Assembly (NCBI GenBank): GCA_031289145.1
Contig: JAITQA010000067.1
Location: forward strand, 1 to 64,000
DNA length: 64,000 bases
Reading direction: 5' to 3'
From: Dysgonamonadaceae bacterium
GTDB lineage: Bacteria; Bacteroidota; Bacteroidia; Bacteroidales; Azobacteroidaceae
Below the pieces are notes generated by a model, which made no database searches, was not told the origin of the DNA, and saw only the letters and a list, made by a program, of their open reading frames with translations. Numbering within the stretch: position 1 is the stretch's first letter; each line of letters starts with the position of its first letter. This document shows, one piece after another, positions 45,572 to 53,858 of the stretch. The position numbers were made by a program, and so were the translations under genes.

Positions 45572-46642
45572 TCAATAATATATTATATGATTAAACTGAA
45601 ATTTCTCTAATTTCTGCTGAATAGCCGCCCAGGTCAAGCCTACGCCAAAGCCGGCAAAACAAACTTCATAAGTTGAAGCAAGCGCATCGGCGCCTAAATT
45701 ATAACTGACGGCAAGCGGTACGGTAGCGCCACTCGCATTCCCAAAATTTTCCACAATGTTTGCCGGCATCTTTTCCCGGGAAACCCCTATCTTATCCGCT
45801 AATTTATTGAGCATAAATTTATTGGGCTGATGAAAAAAATAAAAATCAATGTCATCGGCCTTTTTGCCGGAAATTGCCAATAACTCTTCAATCATCGGAG
45901 GCACTTCTTTCTGGACAAAATTAAATACTTCATCGCCCTTCATCACCAGATGATCCAAACTTCTGAAATTGCCGTTTTCATCTTCTTTCATTTCAGCCGT
46001 TTCCGGACTACTGGGTAATTTAAATCCACCGGCGGGAATTTGCAACACGTATGCTCCTTTTCCATCCATATTCAGGACAGACTGAATCGTTGTCGGTTCC
46101 AGACTCCGTTCAACAACAGTTATCGTAGCGGCGTCGCCTGCGAGCGGATTACTATTCCGGTCCCGCTTGCTGATCTTCCGGCTGAGAACATCCGCATTCA
46201 ACAACAGTACCTTTTTGATACTTTCCTGCTCAAGCAACATATAAGCCTGTAGCAAACCGATGATAAAACCGGCACAACCCTGGTTGATATCCATGCACAA
46301 AACATCCGTTCCGAGTTCCAATTTCCCTTGGATAATGTTACTTGTAGGAGGCAAAAAATGCTCTGGGGACTGTGTTACCAATAGCAATGCACTGATATCG
46401 TCTTTTTCCAATAAACCTTCATTCAGCAGATAATCAATTCCATACACGCATAAATCCGAAACATTGGTTCCGGCCTCTACAATGCGATGTTTGTTATAAC
46501 CCATAGCCAATTTCAATTTCAATGACTTAGCCGGAGGAAAATTGTATTGAGCCATTTCGTCCTCAAACTTTATTTCCTGTTTGGGAAGTACGGTCAGTAT
46601 GCCACTGATGCGCTTATTTCGAAAAGTAAATTTGAGGCTCAT
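45572..46642 (-). CDS. 3-oxoacyl-ACP synthase III (KASIII)-like enzyme
   Basis: Thiolase-fold condensing enzyme of 356 aa. The Cys-His-Asn triad is visible: Cys123 in NQGCAGF, His271 in FFHQPNKF, Asn302 in NFGNASGATVPLA. It could condense an acyl-CoA or acyl-ACP with malonyl-ACP, or act as an acyl transferase between carriers and sugars, as some KASIII relatives in natural-product and flagellin-glycan loci do. It touches carrier-protein genes on both sides (gaps of 3 and 0 bp). The usual FabH partner genes are absent, so it is dedicated to this locus. Confidence 0.88.
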   Translation of the reverse strand: MSLKFTFRNKRISGILTVLPKQEIKFEDEMAQYNFPPAKSLKLKLAMGYNKHRIVEAGTNVSDLCVYGIDYLLNEGLLEKDDISALLLVTQSPEHFLPPTSNIIQGKLELGTDVLCMDINQGCAGFIIGLLQAYMLLEQESIKKVLLLNADVLSRKISKRDRNSNPLAGDAATITVVERSLEPTTIQSVLNMDGKGAYVLQIPAGGFKLPSSPETAEMKEDENGNFRSLDHLVMKGDEVFNFVQKEVPPMIEELLAISGKKADDIDFYFFHQPNKFMLNKLADKIGVSREKMPANIVENFGNASGATVPLAVSYNLGADALASTYEVCFAGFGVGLTWAAIQQKLEKFQFNHIIYY

Positions 46643-46873
46643 CTATTTAACGCCATTTTTTGTTAGCAAGTTTTCTATTTGTTCTATGGATGAAAAATTT
46701 TCCGGCAACACATCCATGCCATCAATTGATATGCCGAATTTTTCATCCAATGCCGTTACCAGCATCACCACATCAAACGAATCAAGCATTCCTGCCTCAA
46801 TAAAATCCACATCTTGACAAAAATCAAATTCCGGCCTCAATTCCGCGAGAATTTCTATTATTTGCTGTCTCAT
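46643..46873 (-). CDS. Acyl carrier protein 2
   Basis: A 76-aa acidic carrier protein. Ser32 in MLDSFDVVML is the likely phosphopantetheine site, followed by LDEKFGISIDGMDVLPENFSSIEQI, the usual helix III pattern. The stop codon directly abuts the KASIII-like start. It is closer in type to carrier proteins of natural-product pathways than to AcpP. Confidence 0.85.
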   Translation of the reverse strand: MRQQIIEILAELRPEFDFCQDVDFIEAGMLDSFDVVMLVTALDEKFGISIDGMDVLPENFSSIEQIENLLTKNGVK

Positions 46874-46875
46874 TT

Positions 46876-47646
46876 TTATTGTTGTTTTATAAATGTATAA
46901 TCTTTAAGTCCATCCGGCTTATAACCAAGCACTTGATATATCTTTTTCATTTTGTTGTTGTTGATATTCACCCATATCGCGGATTGAGCGACATTATTTT
47001 CTCCCATATAATCAAACATTTTCAGTAATAAAAATAAACCATTGCTGCTTTCGGTTGTATCTATTAAATGATTGAAATTGCAGACTGCTTTTTTCAAAGT
47101 AAAAGTCAGTATACCGGTAACTTTACTATTTTCGCCGTCACGATTTACCAATATTTCTTTTTTGCCTGCCATTTCCATTAATTCCTGTCGCGAAGGAAGT
47201 CTGTCCGTAAAGGGGTTAAATTTCGAATACAATATATCATATATCGTTGATACATCTTCCTGTTCGGCAAAATAGCCTGCAAATTCGCCTCGCGACTCAA
47301 CGTGATTATTAACTTGCCGCTCGTATGTCGCATACAGGGCATAGCCCCCGGCTAACAATATATCAGTCAAATTAACAGACAATTCGGTCTTTGAAGGTAT
47401 ATTGATAATATCCTTACCGGATAATAATCCCAACAAACCGACAAGTTGATCTGCATTGGACGACAAATAATAAATCCGGGAAAAATTATCGTACGATTTC
47501 CTCAAAAGCAGGGTTTCGGAACATTCAATATATTCGACATTATCAAAATCTATGCCGAAATAATTTGAATATTGGGGCTTTCGTGAAATAAAATCCGCTA
47601 TTTTCCCTTTCAACACTGCGTTATCGCCTACAATAAACCGATACAT
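46876..47646 (-). CDS. Divergent GNAT-like protein in the carrier module
   Basis: A 256-aa protein I do not recognise as a named family. The second half looks like a GNAT fold: KVTGILTFTLKK near 178-189, then LFLLLKMFDYMGENNVAQSAIWVNINNNKMKKIYQVLGYKPDGL (about 205-248), which has the feel of the acyl-CoA helix and the final N-x-x-x-x-x-x-Y-x-x-x-G-F/Y signature. The N-terminal half may be a degenerate GNAT copy. It lies between two carrier-protein genes (2 bp and 33 bp away). A carrier-dependent acyl transfer is a reasonable guess and no more. Confidence 0.6.
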   Translation of the reverse strand: MYRFIVGDNAVLKGKIADFISRKPQYSNYFGIDFDNVEYIECSETLLLRKSYDNFSRIYYLSSNADQLVGLLGLLSGKDIINIPSKTELSVNLTDILLAGGYALYATYERQVNNHVESRGEFAGYFAEQEDVSTIYDILYSKFNPFTDRLPSRQELMEMAGKKEILVNRDGENSKVTGILTFTLKKAVCNFNHLIDTTESSNGLFLLLKMFDYMGENNVAQSAIWVNINNNKMKKIYQVLGYKPDGLKDYTFIKQQ

Positions 47647-47679
47647 ATATTTTTATCTATTATCTTGATTGTTAAAAAA

Positions 47680-47922
47680 TTATGCCTTTTTTTCATAAAC
47701 GCTATTCAGCATTTCATCTATATTTTTCCATGACAGAATTTCTTTAGATGTAAATTTAATCTTAAAATACTGCTCAATAGCAACAATTATTTGAATATGC
47801 GTCAAAGAATCCCATCCTTCTATATCATTGGATACGGTCTCTTCGCTCAAAACGATATTTTCGTCATCCAACACCTCTCTAAAAATAGCCTGTAATGCTA
47901 CTAAAATTTCTTTCTTTTCCAT
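47680..47922 (-). CDS. Acyl carrier protein 3
   Basis: An 80-aa carrier protein. Ser39 in GWDSLTHIQII is the phosphopantetheine site, and VAIEQYFKIKFTSKEILSWKNIDEML matches helices II-III. The GWDSLTH form is common among carrier proteins paired with FkbH-like and adenylation enzymes. It follows the VOC and FkbH-like genes, which suggests that it is their substrate carrier. Confidence 0.87.
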   Translation of the reverse strand: MEKKEILVALQAIFREVLDDENIVLSEETVSNDIEGWDSLTHIQIIVAIEQYFKIKFTSKEILSWKNIDEMLNSVYEKKA

Positions 47923-47948
47923 AACATTTTTTATTTTATTTTCATTAT

Positions 47949-48350
47949 TTACTTTTCCAGCAACTCTATCAAACCGGTATCTATGTGATATAAAAAACAG
48001 ATTTTTCTGTTATTAAAAGCAACAGCCGGTACAGGCTCCTGCAATAACCGGAAATCTTTGCTTTCAAGCGCTGTAATACAATCCTGTATAGACACTACTT
48101 CATAGCAAAAATGATAAGCCGAAACACCTACTTTCTTCAAAATATTATAAACCGGAGACGTTTTATCCACCGGCTCTACAAGTTCCAGTAAAGGGCTACC
48201 GTTTTTTTCCAAAAAAGAAATATTTACATTCTGTATCGGATCATAAACAACGGGTAGCATTCTGTAACCTGCTTCCGTATACAACAACGCTGTATCTGTT
48301 ATTGATTTGACAGCGATTCCGACATGGTGAAATATAGCATTCTCAAGCAT
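47949..48350 (-). CDS. VOC-family protein, methylmalonyl-CoA epimerase-like
   Basis: A 133-aa vicinal oxygen chelate protein. HHVGIAVKS near 8-16, SAYHFCYEV near 91-99 and the terminal TGLIELLEK supply the His/Glu metal site in the order of methylmalonyl-CoA epimerases and glyoxalase I. In this operon, between FkbH-like and carrier-protein genes, it could epimerise or isomerise a carrier-bound or CoA-bound acyl group. VOC genes next to fkbH-like genes occur in other surface-glycan clusters as far as I recall. Confidence 0.78.
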   Translation of the reverse strand: MLENAIFHHVGIAVKSITDTALLYTEAGYRMLPVVYDPIQNVNISFLEKNGSPLLELVEPVDKTSPVYNILKKVGVSAYHFCYEVVSIQDCITALESKDFRLLQEPVPAVAFNNRKICFLYHIDTGLIELLEK

Positions 48351-48358
48351 CTTATTTC

Positions 48359-50080
48359 CTATTTTTTTTGTATATAATTACCGTTTCTTTCATATTTTTC
48401 TATGTCAAGTTTCCATAAATCACCCATGGGGAGGAAACCAAGACTTTCATAATGATCTTTCACTATTTCATTTTTAGGCGTTGGAATATATTCGCCTAAA
48501 AGTGTCGTAAATCCATTTTTTTTCGCCAAATCGACAATCGCATTCAACACGTATGATTCCATACCTCTTTTCAGTACACGGCAACTCATAAACCAAGTAT
48601 CAATAAACAGTATTTTTTCATCCCGTTTTTCAAGAATAACGGCGCAAATCAAGCCATTGTCTCCAAATTTATCTTCCAATGTAAACGAAAGGGTCAAATA
48701 TTGATCCGATTGAGATATCCGTTTAATATCATCTTCCGTGTACCTGATTGTCCGCAAATTAAACTGATTTGAACGTTGGGATAATTGTGCTATCCGTGGA
48801 ATAGTGAAGCTATCAAACGGCTTTGTATCCGAACGCATGTCCAAACGCTGCAAAAAATCGGATTCATTCGTGAATGATTCCTGAAAAACAACCCGTTCCG
48901 CCTCTTTCTGATACTGTTGTGTCCGCTGCGAATCTTCACTCGAATAGGAAATAGTTTCAAAAAGATTCAAATTATAGAGATAATCCAAATACAACGCAGG
49001 GTCTTCCGGCAATTCAGGCACTGTTATCTGCGGAATATTTTCCCGGACAATACTCCTTTCAAATGGATTATCATCTAAAAAAACCATTGAGTCGAAGCCA
49101 ATATTCAATATTTGCTGTATTTTTCGGATATTATCCGCCTTATTATCCCAACCGGCTATAAAAACCGCTATATCAGACAATTTCAGCACCATGTCCGGAT
49201 GTTTTTCAAAAGGTTCCTTTGCGATTGATTCCGTGTTCTTACTGCAAACGGCAATAATAATTCCCCGTTGCTGTAATTTTTTGACCCAATATTGAAACTC
49301 CGTAAAAGCCTTTCCTATACCCAATTGCCCTATCTGAATATTTTCAATACCGTCGTCTCCGATGACGCCTCCCCAAACCGTATTATCCAAGTCAAGGATG
49401 AGGCATTTTTTTGACTGTCCCTGAAAAGATTGCACAATCCGGACTACCGACAAAGCAAAATCAGGCAACGCATCTATACTTACAACCATCTCTGTATTAG
49501 TATAAATAGATGCTGACCAGAAATGTTCTCGACCTATCGTATTCTGAATAACACTCAAATCGCATATATAAAGGTTTGCCGTTTGAACAGCCGATTCCTG
49601 CAAAAGAAAATTTAATTTTCTGAGTTGAAAAATAAATGATTCTTCTACTTTACTTGCATATTGACCAAAGACACGATCATCTTCTTCCGTATAATTACAG
49701 AAAATAATTTTCGATTGCGTCCTTTCCCGTAAAGCAGAAATTTTTTCCCGAACCGATAGAATTGTCCTTTCGGCAAACTGCTTTCGAGTATCCGGAGCGG
49801 TCTTATTGTACTTTTGGAGTAATTTATGACTTGATTCAAAAATCAAAACGACTTCCGGATCAAAATGATACAATTCCGAACCCGGATCAAAAATTTGCCG
49901 GTCAATCTGATTAAAATCCGCTTCAAACAAAACAATATCAAGATGGTATTCCACGCCCATCCCTCTTATTGCCTGTGCAATAAACTGGGTGGCCGTATCG
50001 CCTAAAAAAGCCAAACGCAACTTTTTCAGTTTCGATAAGTCTTTCTTTAAATTCTTTTTTAAGTCGTTAAATACCAACAT
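48359..50080 (-). CDS. FkbH-like HAD-IIIC protein
   Basis: A 573-aa protein of three parts. The N-terminus (LRLAFLGDTATQFIAQAI, about 22-39) is the SGNH-like FkbH N-domain. The middle is a HAD-IIIC phosphatase domain with LDLDNTVWGGVIGDDG near 227-242 (nucleophile Asp, DxDNTxW form) and VFLDDNPFERSIV near 336-348. The C-terminus is a GNAT-like domain (SFTLEDKFGDNGLICAVIL...MESYVLNAIVDLAKKNG). FkbH enzymes dephosphorylate 1,3-bisphosphoglycerate and load glycerate on a carrier protein. This points to a glyceryl or related three-carbon unit on one of the three carrier proteins here. Confidence 0.88.
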   Translation of the reverse strand: MLVFNDLKKNLKKDLSKLKKLRLAFLGDTATQFIAQAIRGMGVEYHLDIVLFEADFNQIDRQIFDPGSELYHFDPEVVLIFESSHKLLQKYNKTAPDTRKQFAERTILSVREKISALRERTQSKIIFCNYTEEDDRVFGQYASKVEESFIFQLRKLNFLLQESAVQTANLYICDLSVIQNTIGREHFWSASIYTNTEMVVSIDALPDFALSVVRIVQSFQGQSKKCLILDLDNTVWGGVIGDDGIENIQIGQLGIGKAFTEFQYWVKKLQQRGIIIAVCSKNTESIAKEPFEKHPDMVLKLSDIAVFIAGWDNKADNIRKIQQILNIGFDSMVFLDDNPFERSIVRENIPQITVPELPEDPALYLDYLYNLNLFETISYSSEDSQRTQQYQKEAERVVFQESFTNESDFLQRLDMRSDTKPFDSFTIPRIAQLSQRSNQFNLRTIRYTEDDIKRISQSDQYLTLSFTLEDKFGDNGLICAVILEKRDEKILFIDTWFMSCRVLKRGMESYVLNAIVDLAKKNGFTTLLGEYIPTPKNEIVKDHYESLGFLPMGDLWKLDIEKYERNGNYIQKK

Positions 50081-50115
50081 TATATATTATATTTGCCATT
50101 AATGGCACAAATAAA

Positions 50116-51630
50116 TTATTCCGCAATTTGACGGCTCAATTTCAGCCGGTCAATTTTCCCATTCGCAGTCAGCGGCATTTCGTCCAAACGTCGATACTTG
50201 GTAGGTACCATGTATTTAGGGACAAATTGCAACATTTCTTTGCGAAGCAGTCCAATAGTAATCTCGGCTTCCGCCTGGTAAAACAAGACAATTTCCTTAT
50301 TCTCTTTGTCGTATACCACGCAAACCGTTTCTACAAGTCCGGTACCCAACACCGCATTTTCAATTTCGCCCAATTCGATCCGGTAACCATTGTGTTTTAT
50401 CTGAAAATCTTTCCGACCCACATAAATAAACTCATCCCGGTCGTTCCGGAAAACAACATCACCCGTCCGGTAAATAAGTTCCGGATAATGTGTATTGAGC
50501 GGATTTTGCACAAAAACTTTCGCCGTTTTCTCCGGGTCGTTATAATAACCCAAGGCAAGCGACGAACCCCTTACGCACAATTCTCCCGGCTCATTTGCCA
50601 ACGCTTCCTTGCCTTCATCGGTCAAAATCAAGACGCCGCTATTGCGACAAGCCTTCCCGATGGGCAAAGATTCTTCATCCGAAAATTCCCTGTCCACAAT
50701 GTAATAAGTACAGTCTACGGTGATTTCGGTCGGACCATACAGATTGGCATACAAACAATGCGGCAAGTGCTTGCGCCAATAATTAAGGTGTTTGTTCGGC
50801 ATCACTTCGCCGGCAAAAAGCACTTTTTCCAGGTATTCCGGTTTCTTTTGTTCCAACAGTTTGTAATTGGCGATATTGATCAGCACAAAAGGCACCCAAA
50901 ACACAAAATTCACCTGCGATTGATTCAGTAAATCCATCAAACGGGCAGGAAATGCATAATATTCTTCGGGCACAACAAGCAGTTTGGCGCCCGTTGCAAA
51001 CATCAGGTACAAGTCCAAAGTCGAATTATCAAAATAAAACGGCGCCTGATTGGCAATGACGGTATGCTCGTCCACCGAAAAAGTGGAAATTGCCCAATCA
51101 ATATAATCGACCACTCCTCTGTGCGAAATGACAACGCCTTTCGGATTGCCTGTCGATCCTGAAGTAAAAATTGAATAAACAGGGTCTGTATCTATAACTG
51201 CACCCAATGCATGCGCTATCAATTGCGCTGAAGAAGCGGCACATTCGGGTATCTCTTCTATACAAATTATTTCCCCCGTATAAAATGACTTTAATTTATC
51301 CAGATTCTCCTTATTCGTCAGAATTATTTCAGAACCAAGTGAATCAAAGATACTTTTCAAGCGACTTTCCGGCGATTTGGTATCTATCGGCACATAAAAA
51401 TTACCCGAATAGCCGATAGCAGCAAAACTTGCCGTCATATCACAACCTTTCTGCATGAAAACGGCCAGCGGTTTATTTTTCACACCTAATGCGATAAGGC
51501 AGGTAGCGATATTTTGTGCCTGCCGTTTCAATTGACCGAAAGTCAAAACTTTCTTGGTATCATCAACAGCTATTTTATCAGGATACAAGGCGGCTGTCCG
51601 GTCAAGATATTGTGTAACGTTTAGCTGCAT
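50116..51630 (-). CDS. Stand-alone amino-acid adenylation enzyme (DltA/NRPS A-domain type)
   Basis: AMP-forming enzyme of 504 aa, with no fused condensation or carrier domain. Core motifs: A3 IFTSGSTGNPKGVVISH (about 155-171), A4 FYFDNSTLDLY (about 197-207), A5 LYGPTEITVDCTYY, A7 YRTGD, A8 QIKHNGYRIELGEIENA, and the catalytic Lys of A10 in TANGKIDRLKL at the C-terminus. The Asp in FDNS corresponds to the residue that holds the alpha-amino group of amino acids in NRPS and DltA enzymes. It likely activates one amino acid and loads a free carrier protein of this locus. Its start overlaps the FdtA-like stop by 10 bp. Confidence 0.88.
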   Translation of the reverse strand: MQLNVTQYLDRTAALYPDKIAVDDTKKVLTFGQLKRQAQNIATCLIALGVKNKPLAVFMQKGCDMTASFAAIGYSGNFYVPIDTKSPESRLKSIFDSLGSEIILTNKENLDKLKSFYTGEIICIEEIPECAASSAQLIAHALGAVIDTDPVYSIFTSGSTGNPKGVVISHRGVVDYIDWAISTFSVDEHTVIANQAPFYFDNSTLDLYLMFATGAKLLVVPEEYYAFPARLMDLLNQSQVNFVFWVPFVLINIANYKLLEQKKPEYLEKVLFAGEVMPNKHLNYWRKHLPHCLYANLYGPTEITVDCTYYIVDREFSDEESLPIGKACRNSGVLILTDEGKEALANEPGELCVRGSSLALGYYNDPEKTAKVFVQNPLNTHYPELIYRTGDVVFRNDRDEFIYVGRKDFQIKHNGYRIELGEIENAVLGTGLVETVCVVYDKENKEIVLFYQAEAEITIGLLRKEMLQFVPKYMVPTKYRRLDEMPLTANGKIDRLKLSRQIAE

Positions 51631-52046
51631 CCCAAAACTGCTTTATATTGTAGAAACGCTTCATAATCCCGGATGTAATCGTTTGTGTCGTATGGATGAG
51701 AAGCCAATACCAAACAGATAGCGCCCGACGAAAAATTACTCAAATCCCGCCAGATTCCGGGAATAATATGCAAGCCGAAATTAGGCTGATTCAAGGATAC
51801 GGTTTTCTTGTTGTGTCCATCGTCAATGGTAACATCAAAGCTACCACTCACAGCGACAATCAGTTGTTGCAAGGCCTTATGCGCATGACCACCTCTGATT
51901 TCTCCTGAAGGAATATCATACAAATAATAAACCCGATTCGTATCAAACGGTAAATCCAAAGAATTATTCAAAGCTGTAATATTCCCTGCCCTGTTGTGTA
52001 TCTTAGGCAAAGTAAGCACATTACAATTATAAATCGTAGCATTCAT
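51621..52046 (-). CDS. FdtA/WxcM-like dTDP-sugar 3,4-ketoisomerase, paralog 1
   Basis: Cupin-fold isomerase of 141 aa that turns dTDP-4-keto-6-deoxyglucose into the 3-keto sugar, the step before DegT amination. The family core is IPSGEIRGGHAHKALQQLIV (45-64); His54 and His56 form the HxH pair found in FdtA/QdtA. Later patterns HIIPGIWRDLSNFS and LVLASHPYDTNDYIRDY are also standard. It overlaps the next paralog upstream by 4 bp and the adenylation gene by 10 bp. The product could be the Fuc3N or Qui3N series. Confidence 0.9.
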   Translation of the reverse strand: MNATIYNCNVLTLPKIHNRAGNITALNNSLDLPFDTNRVYYLYDIPSGEIRGGHAHKALQQLIVAVSGSFDVTIDDGHNKKTVSLNQPNFGLHIIPGIWRDLSNFSSGAICLVLASHPYDTNDYIRDYEAFLQYKAVLGCS

Positions 52047-52450
52047 CCTTTTTTCATCTTTAGAAACAATTCAAAATCTTTGATATAATCGTCTTCCCTG
52101 TAGCGCGTGGAGGCCATAACCAAACAGACGGAATTAGTTGAAAAATTCTCCATTCTTCGCCAATACATTCTGGGAATATACAAGCCTTTGTAAGAACGGT
52201 TCAGGGAAAAGCGATTTTCTGCTTCTCCATCATGCAAAACCACGTCAAAACTTCCGGACAAGGCGACAATTACCTCTTCCTGTTCAATAAAAGCATGGCT
52301 ACCACGAATCTCTCCACCGGGCACATCGTATATCCAGTAAACCCTTTTCATATCAAACCGCAGTCCGATACCTTTTTCAATGAAGGAAAGATTACCCCTT
52401 ACATCCAATATCCGCGGAATATCAAACAATGCGACCTTATTTTCTTCCAT
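52043..52450 (-). CDS. FdtA/WxcM-like protein, paralog 2 (HxH changed)
   Basis: Cupin protein of 135 aa, clearly related to paralog 1 (VPGGEIRGSHAFIEQEEVIV, 44-63; YIPRMYWRRMENFS; LVMASTRYREDDYIKDFE). The second catalytic-type His of the HxH pair is replaced: HAF (52-54) instead of HAH. It may be a ketoisomerase with other stereochemistry, an inactive partner, or act on a different sugar. Start and stop overlap or abut its neighbours. Two such genes in a row suggest two related sugars or a two-subunit enzyme. Confidence 0.85.
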   Translation of the reverse strand: MEENKVALFDIPRILDVRGNLSFIEKGIGLRFDMKRVYWIYDVPGGEIRGSHAFIEQEEVIVALSGSFDVVLHDGEAENRFSLNRSYKGLYIPRMYWRRMENFSTNSVCLVMASTRYREDDYIKDFELFLKMKKG

Positions 52451-52454
52451 ATCA

Positions 52455-53789
52455 CTAATTGGTATTTACTCCCTCCGTACTACCCCTCATAAACAGGATT
52501 TTGACCGTTTGCAACATAATTAACAAGTCTCTAAGCACAGAATACGTGTTTATGTAAATCAAATCATATCGCAATTTATCTTCGACTGTCGTATTGTATT
52601 TCCCTTCGACTTGAGCTAAACCCGTTAAACCGGCTTTAACCCGGAGGCGGTATCGGTATTCCGGAATTTCTTTCTCGAATTGGCACGCAAAAAAAGGCCG
52701 CTCAGGTCTTGGTCCGACAATGCTCATATCACCTTTCAAAATATTAAACAATTGTGGAATTTCGTCTAACCTTACAGCTCTTAAAAATTTACCCAATTTA
52801 GTAATCCGGTTATCTTTATCTCCTGCTAGCACTGGACCTGATGATTTTTCAGCATCCGGTATCATGGTTCGAAATTTGTAAATATTGAAAACTTTTCCGT
52901 TTCTTGTCAAACGCTCCTGGGTATAAAAAATCGGGCCTCCATCCAATTTAATTAATAAGGAAACGATTATTCCAAAAGGTAAGAAAAAAACAAAGGCTAT
53001 AAAGCTCCAAAATATATCAACGACACGTTTCACGAAATTTTCTTCCGGTGAAAGTCCAAATACAGGAATATGGAATGTCGGAATATCGTCTGTTTTTAAT
53101 AAAGAAGATGACTTCAGACTTAAATCAAAATATTTGGGGACATAAAAAAACTCTTTTTGATATTTAATACAGAATGGCACTAACTCCTGCCTGATTTTTT
53201 GCAAAACATCAGCACATACAAACACGCAATCCACCGATTTGAGTTTTTTCCAGATACCCGGGTCTAAGGAGTTTTCAATGCCTTCTATTTTATAAAAATG
53301 AGCATACTTGGTTTCGATAACATTTACCAAGCGGTCTCTATCCATACCAAAAATAAAAATTTTTTTTACACCATGTAATTTGATATCAATAAACCAAAGC
53401 AAAAAACGCCAAATTGACAGCAAAATAAAATAAAATAGCGCACTCAAAAGGATTACACTTCTAGGAAAAGCTAAGGCAACATCTCTAACAAAAAAACAAA
53501 TACCCATAATCCCTATCGTAAGGGAAATTGAAACAAGAAAGACTGTATAAAATAATTCAAAGAGTTCTTTCCGCATCAAATTGTATAAGCCAAATGCATA
53601 CATCAAGACCAGATAGAACAGTCCAATAAAAGGATATACTATTTTAAAAGCCGCAAAATTCCGTTGGAATTCGGCTAATGAATCATTCTTTTCTAACAAG
53701 AAAAAAGTAAAAAGTATACATCCATAAATAATTATAATATCAACTAAAATATATAATATTCTTTTCATAGGGGCAGACAAAAAGGCCAA
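52455..53789 (-). CDS. Polyprenyl-phosphate sugar-1-phosphate transferase (WcaJ/WbaP type)
   Basis: Starts glycan assembly by moving a sugar-1-phosphate to undecaprenyl phosphate. Of 444 aa, the first ~130 hold four helices, then a Rossmann-like CoA-binding-type domain (about 135-230), then the catalytic sugar-transferase domain from about 250: FVKRVVDIFWSFIAF helix, GPIFYTQERLTRNGKVFNIYKFRTM, and RLDEIPQLFNILKGDMSIVGPRPERP. These are the hallmarks of the WbaP/WcaJ family. The first sugar is probably glucose, galactose or a related hexose. It lies 4 bp before the FdtA-like genes. Confidence 0.93.
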   Translation of the reverse strand: MAFLSAPMKRILYILVDIIIIYGCILFTFFLLEKNDSLAEFQRNFAAFKIVYPFIGLFYLVLMYAFGLYNLMRKELFELFYTVFLVSISLTIGIMGICFFVRDVALAFPRSVILLSALFYFILLSIWRFLLWFIDIKLHGVKKIFIFGMDRDRLVNVIETKYAHFYKIEGIENSLDPGIWKKLKSVDCVFVCADVLQKIRQELVPFCIKYQKEFFYVPKYFDLSLKSSSLLKTDDIPTFHIPVFGLSPEENFVKRVVDIFWSFIAFVFFLPFGIIVSLLIKLDGGPIFYTQERLTRNGKVFNIYKFRTMIPDAEKSSGPVLAGDKDNRITKLGKFLRAVRLDEIPQLFNILKGDMSIVGPRPERPFFACQFEKEIPEYRYRLRVKAGLTGLAQVEGKYNTTVEDKLRYDLIYINTYSVLRDLLIMLQTVKILFMRGSTEGVNTN

Positions 53790-53858
53790 AAAGACTATAA
53801 ATCTGTATTCAATAATACAGATTTATAATCTTTTATTAAAAATATCTTCAAGATAAAA

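Noticed and set aside
45347..51630. Complete NRPS or PKS gene cluster for a secreted natural product
   Set aside because: There are no modular condensation, ketosynthase-acyltransferase or thioesterase domains and no exporter. All carriers and enzymes are single-domain and embedded among glycan genes.
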